Source: Collybiopsis luxurians FD-317 M1 (lineage: Eukaryota > Basidiomycota > Agaricomycetes > Agaricales > Omphalotaceae). Taken from it: a stretch of 64,000 bases of DNA. Positions 56,629 to 64,000 of this stretch are shown in pieces. Made by a program: the position numbers and the translations under genes. The stretch spans positions 615,061 through 679,060 of the forward strand of contig KN834766.1 in the NCBI GenBank assembly GCA_000827265.1. The letters are read 5' to 3'. Position 1 is the first letter of the stretch; every line of letters starts with the position of its first letter. A model generated the notes under the pieces. The model saw nothing but the letters and a program-made list of their open reading frames with translations, was not told the origin of the DNA and did not search any database.

Positions 56629-57054
56629 GTGCAGTCCGACATGCATTCAGTGATGATCAAGTTCTTTACATACTTCATCGTTTCGTCCGTTCACTTCTTA
56701 AACTGGATATCGAAACACGTCCTCGTCTCCGGAGTCCTCTTGATTAATTCTCTTTCTCGTACTCATTTGAAAGAGAGCCTTCTCGGTGTCTTTGCGCTGG
56801 AATTCGTATATCTGGCACTACTTCTCACATTTTCTGTGACGTTTCTTGGATGGTTCATCTTCCTGCTACACCGGGCATTTGGGCGACGGCCTAGCACCGA
56901 CATTGAGTTGGGTTGCGCACTCTCGACGGTACCAGAGCTTCCGGAGGATATATTGTTTGACAATCCAGTTTACCCCGCTATCGACCAGGATGATCATTCC
57001 CTCTACCCAAGACCCGTTCCCTTCGAGCTTCAATTCCTTGACGAGGTCGAATGA
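56629..57054 (+). CDS. Hypothetical small membrane protein
   Basis: Open frame of 141 residues. Two hydrophobic stretches are seen: HVLVSGVLLIN near residue 30 and a long one at about 50-80 (LLGVFALEFVYLALLLTFSV, then FLGWFIFLL). A basic HRAFGRR and an acidic soluble C-terminus ending FLDEVE follow. This is a plausible two- or three-helix protein with a cytoplasmic tail. No family is recognised, and an upstream exon may exist since the start region has several ATGs. No splice signals are needed within it. Confidence 0.45.
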   Translation: MQSDMHSVMIKFFTYFIVSSVHFLNWISKHVLVSGVLLINSLSRTHLKESLLGVFALEFVYLALLLTFSVTFLGWFIFLLHRAFGRRPSTDIELGCALSTVPELPEDILFDNPVYPAIDQDDHSLYPRPVPFELQFLDEVE

Positions 57055-57660
57055 TAGTCCTTCATCAGGTAGGTTACCTTCAATGGAGTCCAATCATGTA
57101 ACACAACGCTCACAATGGATTTCGAAAGGTCTGGAGGGTTGATCGCGGGGAGTTATTTTGTTTTATGGCCATCGAATTGTTGTATTCAATGTCTCCCGTG
57201 TTGGTTTTGGAACAGAGAAATCCACAGGAGCTTTCGATAGCAAATATCGACGTGTCAGTTGACATTGAGAAAAGTGCATTTCGTTGCATATGAAGGCCAG
57301 GGTCCATACTTATAATGCGTCTCATCTGTCGACGAGAGCTTCAAGTAATGGCAAAGCACATCAATTTTGCATTTTATGATTTGTACTTTACTCGCATTCC
57401 CAATCCAAACATTTTTCCCCTCTCCTAAAGCGTCTGATATCGTACACGGTTCCATACTCCCCAAAATTTAAGCCCTACAACAAACAAAATCATATACAGG
57501 TGGGTAAAGAGAAAGAACCAGTAGTGTACAGGTAAGAAAAGAGAGAAAACGGGGTAATCGAAACAGAAGATAACCTCGTGGTGTAAAGTTAAAACAGTAT
57601 GTAAAAAGGTATACTGGCCAGCGGTAAGACATGAACAGTCCAAATCCAAATACAATCAAT
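57055..57660. other. Intergenic region between convergent genes
   Basis: Holds the 3' flanks of the small membrane protein and the CBM19-like gene. No gene is seen. Confidence 0.4.
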
Positions 57661-59153
57661 TTACGGGCTAGCCGTCATTAATGAAGCGCTGAACAAAGAA
57701 GTATTGCCGATGGCTGCTGCGTTTGCCTCCGCTGGGCCGGCATTTGAACCGGATGCCACCGAGTTTGCAGTTATCGACGAAGAAACTGCTGAGGCTGAAG
57801 CTGAAGAAATTCCAGTGGCTAACGGAACTGTAGTGAATAATGATTCACCGCCTATAGCCGCTGCGTTTGCTCCAGCTGCTCCGCTATTTGACGATGAGGC
57901 ACTGTTTCCCGAGTTGTTTGCAGTACCAGAGGAAGATGAGGCGGAAGAAGAGGGTGATGTAGCCGTGGCGACATTCGTGTCTGACACCAGTGAGTTGGTA
58001 GCGGCGATAGACGCTAATGATGGGGCCGTGGCAGCTCCGGTAGCCAGTGCAGCAGTAGTGAAGAGTGTTTCGCCGGCTATTGCCGCTGCATTTGCCACTG
58101 CCGCTCCACTGTTTGGTGTCGAAGAATTATTGCCGGCGCTGTTGGCACCTGAAGATGCAATGGAGGATCCGGAAGTCGATGAACTTGAGCTGGCTGATGA
58201 AGTAGCAGTGGATTGTAAGCCGGAGCTGCAGTCAGAAGATTCCGATGGTGAAGAGGAACTACCCGTAGCAGTGGCTCCAGCACTTGAAATGCTAGATAGA
58301 AGACTTTGGGCAGCCTCCGGAGAAATTGTGGTCGTGACTGATTGCATGGTCCAAGTGGCCATGGCAGCTGTGGCAGTAGATGAAGAGCTCACATCGGAAG
58401 TGCTGGAGCTGCAATCAGAAGATTCCGACGTTGAAGAGGAGCTAGATGTAGAAGTAGCGGTAGTGCCCTCGATGCTCGATATTATACTCTCCGCGCTCCC
58501 TGGCGAAATCGTTGTCGTAACCGATTTTACGGTTTTAGTAAAGGTGACAGCTGCGGACGTGGACGAAGAGTCGTGCTTGGTTGACCTCGAGGTACTGGAA
58601 GTTGTATCGGTCGAGTGGGAAGAACCGGACTTCTTGCCAGATGAATCCTTCGACGACGTCGAATCGGAACCCATGCCAGTGATGCCACCCGTAGCGCCAG
58701 AGGCGATAATAATCGATTCTGCGGACTGTTGACTGGTACAGCGAAGAATCTGCACAAGAAGCTGAGAAATTTCAAAAAAGGTCCAAATTGTTACGAGACC
58801 TTACCACATCATCTGCCTTCTGTACACTGGGGAGTGCAAAACAAGACCGCGTTGCCAAACACGCCGATGTCACCCACTTTGAGCCAGAGCACTCCGCTGC
58901 TTTTCCATTTAGGCATGCAATTTCACCGGCTAGTGATTCCTGAGGATGATAGACGAAGGAAAATAGTGACTAACTTACTCGTGCAAGAATCTCCAACAGA
59001 CATTGTTTGGAACACGGCGTTCAGTCGTTGGGCTAGCTGTCCGTTAGCCAACAACTCTTCCTTTGTGAGAGATTGAACTGGGCGACCATGCACCAAGGAG
59101 CAGAATGAAAGGATGAACAAAAGAATGAAAGACTGCATGAAAGAGGACATCAT
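57661..59153 (-). CDS. Secreted Ser/Ala/Thr-rich protein with CBM19-like N-terminal domain
   Basis: Exons 59153-58979, 58929-58805 and 58749-57661 join in phase to 462 residues. The signal peptide MMSSFMQSFILLFILSF ends near VHG. After a helical stretch (LTKEELLANGQLAQRLN) comes a Cys pattern like carbohydrate-binding module family 19: GDSCTTGEIACLNGKAAEC, W-x(3)-A-C, RSCFALPSV and ILRCTSQQSAE. CBM19-type domains bind chitin in known cases; binding here is inferred. The rest is low-complexity with two repeat types. The first is SVTTTISP-x-x-A-(E/Q)-S-(I/L)-(I/L)-S-S-I, seen twice (about residues 165 and 220). The second is (V/G/E)-A-N-A-A-A-I-x(3)-S/T-L-F, seen three times near the end. A heavily O-glycosylated wall or matrix protein is likely; no GPI signal is visible. 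Confidence 0.78.
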
Positions 59154-59684
59154 GTTTGTCGACCAGCAAACCCAGAATCCAACTCGAAATCGAGGTAACA
59201 GGTTCTACCCGAGGGAAAGTAGGGAAGAAAGCGCCGGGCTTGGTGGGGGGAAGGAAAGGATGGTGGAGGAGAAAAAGAAAGAAGGTAACCAAAGGGACTC
59301 ATGAGGCGGCCGGGATTAATATTTTGACACTGTAACCAAGACTGGTAAGTGGTTCACAATGGTCTAGAACTCAGCTGAGCTCGAAAGAACAATGAGATAG
59401 TTAGCGTGGCTGAGGCCACTTTACAAATATACAGATGAGGCTCTTTTCTACCCTCCTACGATCTTCGAAAACGCGTAGAGTGCCACAGGGAAGCGTCCTG
59501 GCTCGCTCAGAGCTGAGAAGATTTCGACAAATATCGTTCGCGTATGTCGCGATGATCGGATCTACGAACATGAAATTCTCACGAGCCACAAGAGACGCCT
59601 ACTCGTAGGCGCTTATCGATTCATCCATCGCACTGAAATCCAAAACTCGTCTTCTATCATCAGCACTATGTCTACCAACACATT
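59154..59684. other. Intergenic region between GCN1 3' end and the CBM19-like gene
   Basis: Contains the promoter of the CBM19-like gene; the plus strand is purine-rich (GGAAAGGATGGTGGAGGAG at about 59254). No gene is supported. Confidence 0.45.
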
Positions 59685-62600
59685 CTAGCTCAGTAAATCT
59701 CGAGCTTCTCTTGCAGGTCGAGCAATATTAGGCCTCTCGTTTGCACAACTTTCATGCACCTTCTGTGCTACACTCGCCATTAATCCAAGATTTTCGAATA
59801 GATTCGGCCCCTCGGCATGACTTTCCGACGCAGCTTCGAGGACTGCAAGTATCACACGGGAGGAAATCATTGAAGCCGCCGTTCCGCTAACAAGGTAGGT
59901 CCTAGCACACAGTAAAGTTAGTGCAGCACATTTGAACACGCCAGGAACCTTAACGCACTCGACTATAGGTTGCAGGAGGTCAGGCCAAATCGATAGCGAG
60001 ACCACCAATGTAGCTATCGATTGGACGTAGGATTCTAAGAAATGTGTCAGTTTTCTACAATAGCTGTCGTTTCAGCGAAACAACTTACCATCGTGAGATT
60101 CCTTGAACGCATCACCGACAACCTCCGCGCATGCTTCGCGTGCCTTCTCGCCCACATTCTCCTGCGCACCATCTATCACATTAGACAGCGCTAACAACAA
60201 GCTGGCAGCAATTCCATCTTCTGAAGTGCGCACACCGCCAATGAGCTCCGTGACTACTGGATCCACTCTTGGTTGATTCTTCATCAGCACCCCTAAAGCC
60301 TTCGCGGCCCTCGTCCTAACCACAACCGAAGATGGATCACTAGCGCTCTTCACGAAAGTTCGCTGTAATTGTGGGAAGAAGGGCTTTACGAACAACGGGA
60401 TGCGCTCAAGCATACTGGTAAGAGCACTCAGAATGCCACTTTTAACACCAGGGGGATACGTCGTCGCTTGAGTAGCAACACGAATTAGAGGACCAGTAAA
60501 TGGTACAACAAACGGTTTGAAGGCTTCGGGTGAGGTACGCTCAACAAGATCGCCGATAGCATAGGAGGCCGCTTCACGTTGCTCATTACTCCCTGTAGTC
60601 AAGCCGGCTATGATGATCGGCAACATTGGAGCGATACCCTTGGGAAGACTGAACCCAGGAACATCGAGACCAGGAGCGCCAGTTGATTCGAGACTTCTGC
60701 GGAGCGGGACCACAAGAGGCTCCAGCTCATCTTTGGGCACAGACTTGACAAACGCGTCCAAACAGTTCTGGGCAGCAGTATGAACAGGGACTTCCTTGTC
60801 TTCCATTAATGGTATGAGTTGTCTTATCCAGTCAACGCGATAAAGAGAAGTATCGAGTTCAGTTACTTCCCAGAAAATAGCGAGGAAGTTGAGAGCGCTG
60901 ACTCGTCTCTTGGGGGAATCGTGCTTGACCCTAATCGTAGCAATTGAGTCTTCTCACTGAATGATAAGTACGAAGGGAGACTGACCATCCTAAAAGCAGC
61001 AGCATTAACGTATTCAATCCTTCTGCATCGTTGATAGACCCCAGTAGTGCTCTCAGAGCTTCCTCTACCGCATCTTTCAGCTCTTCATCAGATTCAGGAG
61101 GACCCTCCAAAACTTTCACAACGGCATTGAGGATAACAGTTAATCGTTTACTCAAAGCGTTTCCGGCGACAGTAACCAAAGACGCAAGTGCCCGAGCATT
61201 GAAAACGGTCATGGGTGTCGCCGTTAGTGTTGGGATGAGTACTGGGAACACTGTAGTTGCACGGACCTGGAAGTATATATCAGTACAGATCCAATTATTC
61301 CTGGAGACTATACATACACTCATGACCTCTCTGAGCGCCTGTAATGCGGTTCCCGATCCTTTTCCAGGCTGTCGAAGCGCCTCCAAGAGTGTAGGAATCG
61401 TCTCGTCGATGGCTTTGGCCCCGATGTGTTCTTGCAAGACATCGAACGCCCTTGCAGCCGCAGTTCGTACATTACTCTCATCGTCGACGAGACACTCGCG
61501 GACGATGGCAATGATGCCATCCTCGTGGTCTTCGCGTTGTGTATCTGTGGTGTTCTCCCTGAAGAAACAAAATAGTCAGAATTTGCAGGTCTGGGAAATA
61601 GGCTGAAAAAATGTACATGATCTCGGATAATGCCAAGCAAACCCCTTCCCGCGACCTTGGGTCAGTCGAAGAAGCCTTGGCACGTAGAAGAGGCATAATC
61701 TCTGCGATAATACGCTCGCCAAACTTCCTGCAAAGCTCCGCGATTGTTCGCCCGGCAATCTGGGGATGAAATGAGCATCTGGAACGGGAAGGTTTGCAGA
61801 GACACGTACTTCCTGTTGCTCAAACTCAGAGCTAGAGCTGAGTGAAACGATTTGGTTGACAAGTTCAGGTAGAATTTCTCTAACTGGCACAGAAAAGCCA
61901 TATCAGTACATATAAATCTCGTAACTTGAGGATGACATACCAGTGCGGGGAGTGTTATGAACCAACGCTTTCCAGATTTGGATTGATGCTTGACGCACAA
62001 CCAAAACTCCATCTTGTCTGACAAGATACAATGCAGCGAGCAATCTATCCCGACGCTCAACACCAAGAACCTCGACAAGAGCGCGACGCGAAGCATCTGC
62101 TCCGCTAGCTTCAGCAGCAGCGTCTTCTTCGTCCATGTCCGAAGGTTTACCGGAGATACCCGAGACTTTGAAGAGCAACTCGCCAACAAGTGTAATGGAC
62201 GCATGCTGGGAAGAAACTTAAGCGTTAAAGTAGGGCGAAACTGAAATAAACGAACATACACGAATACGCCATCCAGCATCGAACATGCCCCGCTCCAATT
62301 CAGGTAAAAGCAAGTCAATAGCCTTGTTCGAATAATTGGTGATGACCATCCTTCCAGCTCGCATGGCCGCCTCCCGTACATATTCCTCTGTGTCCGAAAG
62401 TCCGCTGAGGATAGGTCCAATAATTTTCGGAAGATGTGGTTGGAATCGGGTACCAAATGTGGCAGGAAGGAAGACCAGTAAAGACATGAATCCTTCGCGA
62501 ACCGTCGGACGAGGCGACTGAGCATTGGCGATGATGTCCGGGAGCAGACCCTCGAGGCGCTCCATGCCTAATCCAGAAAGAACTTCACTAAGACCCTGTG

Positions 62601-64000
62601 CGGCGCCTTGTCTGTCTACTCCAGATGTATCCGTTTTGAGAGTGCGCAGGAGACCTGGCACAAGATCGGGGAAGTGGACCTCGCCCAATCGTTCGACTAA
62701 GGTGCCCAGAGCTTTTGCCGCAGTAGCGCGAGCCTCAGGTACAGGGTCGACGAGAACGACGTGGACAAGAGGAAGGAGTTGCGAAAGATAAGGTACAAAG
62801 TCTTTGGAGTCCGTAAGGGAGGCCAGATTACCGACAATCTGGGCAGCCTTCTTTTTGGTATCTGCACCACGTTCTCTGAGCCCTCGTTCAATAATTGGAA
62901 CTACCTGATGATACAAAGGATCAGAACCGCCTCACCTAGAGGAACAGGATACTTACCAGTGCCAAAGAAGAATGATCAATATAATGCATAAAGGACGTCT
63001 TCAAAAGACCCGAAAGCGCATTGGGTGTTTTCGCAGGATCCACGAGAGCTTTAAGTAAAATTGGAACGAGGTTCTGAATCTCAGGGTTACTGATAACCTC
63101 CCCAAACTGCTTCAAACTCCTATTGGCAGCAGCTCGCACTTGTGCATGCGAATCCGTTAGCACCCCAGTCAGTCGAGGAATCACAATGGGGAGTGAAAGC
63201 GAGAGTTGCCTGGGTGAACAGTAGGCCATCATACCTAACAACTCAATTGACCCCTTCTTTGACCGCCACTGTTTTTCGTCCAACCCGGAAAGCAACGAGG
63301 GCAGTATGAGCTTGACACCGTAGCCCGAGAGATTACCCATGATTACTCGTGCCGCGTCCTGAGTAGCTTCACGAACATCTGCAGTGGCATCTCCGAAAGA
63401 TGTCAGGAGAAGCGGAAGGATATACTCGATGTATGGCTCGAATAACCTCGCAAGTGTCATAGACAAGGTCTCAAAGGCAAACATGACCCCTTGCCTGGGC
63501 TCATACCGCTTCTTATCCTCAGCAGCAGACCTCAATTTCCTGATAATCTCATGCTCCTTCATCCCCGCAATTCCTGTTCCATTGATAACACCCGCTAATC
63601 CATATGCGGCTCCACGTCGGCTGGCATATTTCGGCGCATTGAACAAATCTTCCAAAAGGGTATCCACCAACGCAGAAACTTTGTCCTTTGGCTGCATGAA
63701 CTTGACTAGCGGCGAGATACACTCCGAAACAGCAATCTGGACTTGCTCCGAGGGCGTTTTGAGTGCTTCCACCAGACGATCGACGATAGTCGGAATACGA
63801 GCATCCGAGGCATCCAAATGGCGTGCAACGCGACCGAAAAGAATGACAACGGCTTCCTTAATGTGGTCGCCTGTTTCAGTAGCTGGACTCGGCTGACCGA
63901 GGTGCTCTTCGAACATTGAAATGAGAGGAGCGATGCATGACCGACCGTGCAAATCGATGGTCGTCGTTCCAGCTACTAGCATGCCTCTGCGCACATCGGA
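59685..64000 (-). CDS. GCN1: GCN1, translational activator of the eIF2-alpha kinase Gcn2 (C-terminal part; 5' end outside window)
   Basis: Gcn1 binds ribosomes and Gcn2 and relays uncharged-tRNA signals in the general amino-acid control pathway. In-window exons, read leftwards: from the edge to 62957, 62904-62260, 62205-61941, 61884-61811, 61759-61617, 61558-61318, 61266-60986, 60930-60089, 60034-59685, all in phase. The protein is a continuous array of HEAT repeats. Gcn1-specific stretches are GSIELLGMMAYCSPRQLS, LPIVIPRLTGVLTDSH, VVPIIERGLRERG, TKKKAAQIVGNL, LVDPVPEARATAAKALG and MFDAGWRIRHASITLVGELL. The region after this in Gcn1 family proteins contains the Gcn2 RWD-binding segment, so that part should be in the window; the individual contact residues were not checked. 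The C-terminus ends REARDLLS at a TAG (59687-59685). Splice sites are canonical and no lesion is seen. Confidence 0.92.

Noticed and set aside
57704..58732. 342-codon plus-strand open frame opposite the CBM19-like gene
   Set aside because: It is the antisense of a Ser/Ala-rich low-complexity exon whose codon bias suppresses stops on the other strand; composition (Ala, Glu, Val, Asp) is the mirror of the real gene and no family is recognisable.
61662..62525. 287-codon minus-strand frame within GCN1
   Set aside because: It is shifted relative to the GCN1 reading frame and crosses its introns; the GCN1 frame carries the HEAT motifs.

Overview
The window looks like nuclear DNA of an agaricomycete (mushroom-forming) basidiomycete. 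Genes are intron-dense, with GT-AG introns mostly 50-65 bases long. The recognisable families are typical of that class: DUF6533-type membrane proteins, Kre9/Knh1-like secreted proteins, a CBM19-like Ser/Ala-rich secreted protein, and a large family of single-pass membrane proteins with a VDDTDP...YSGSW start. Gene models below were joined by eye from splice signals, reading frame and family knowledge. No search was run.

Housekeeping genes lie among accessory DNA. They are a class-II DAHP synthase (10.8-13.1 kb, 15 exons), the mitochondrial import-motor subunit Pam17 (25.3-26.4 kb), an intron-containing tRNA-Thr(AGT) (26.7 kb), an F-box/WD40 protein (49.9-53.0 kb) and the 3' part of GCN1 (59.7 kb to the right edge). 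A CCR4-NOT Not3-type N-terminal coiled-coil protein without an evident NOT box lies at 0.8-2.9 kb. The left edge cuts a minus-strand gene whose protein begins MGDWDFYCALC.

The accessory content is dominated by one family: proteins with two predicted beta-sandwich ectodomain modules, one transmembrane helix and a separately encoded Gln/Arg-rich cytoplasmic tail ending near PPxYT-E. Full-length loci are at 4.3 kb (tail frameshifted), 7.0 kb (pseudogene), 27.4 kb (intact), 32.5 kb (pseudogene) and 37.9 kb (intact). Relics, mostly of the tail exon, lie at 30.5, 44.4, 54.2 and 55.0 kb. The family is clearly being born and lost locally.

Three Kre9/Knh1-like genes (9.5, 42.6 and 48.3 kb) are present. 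The last two are close paralogs sharing a conserved upstream block and acidic C-terminal extensions. Two DUF6533-type multi-pass membrane genes (18.3 and 46.2 kb) keep the same early exon structure.

Between 13.1 and 22.8 kb, a block of about 9.6 kb separates the intact DAHP synthase from a 5'-decayed second copy whose 3' half is nearly identical. This block holds GAACAGGT repeat arrays, a 1.6-kb element with inverted ends and one DUF6533 gene. Other non-coding elements lie at 34-37 kb: a MITE-like pair, a GC-rich element with inverted ends, a near-perfect palindrome and a tRNA-like sequence.
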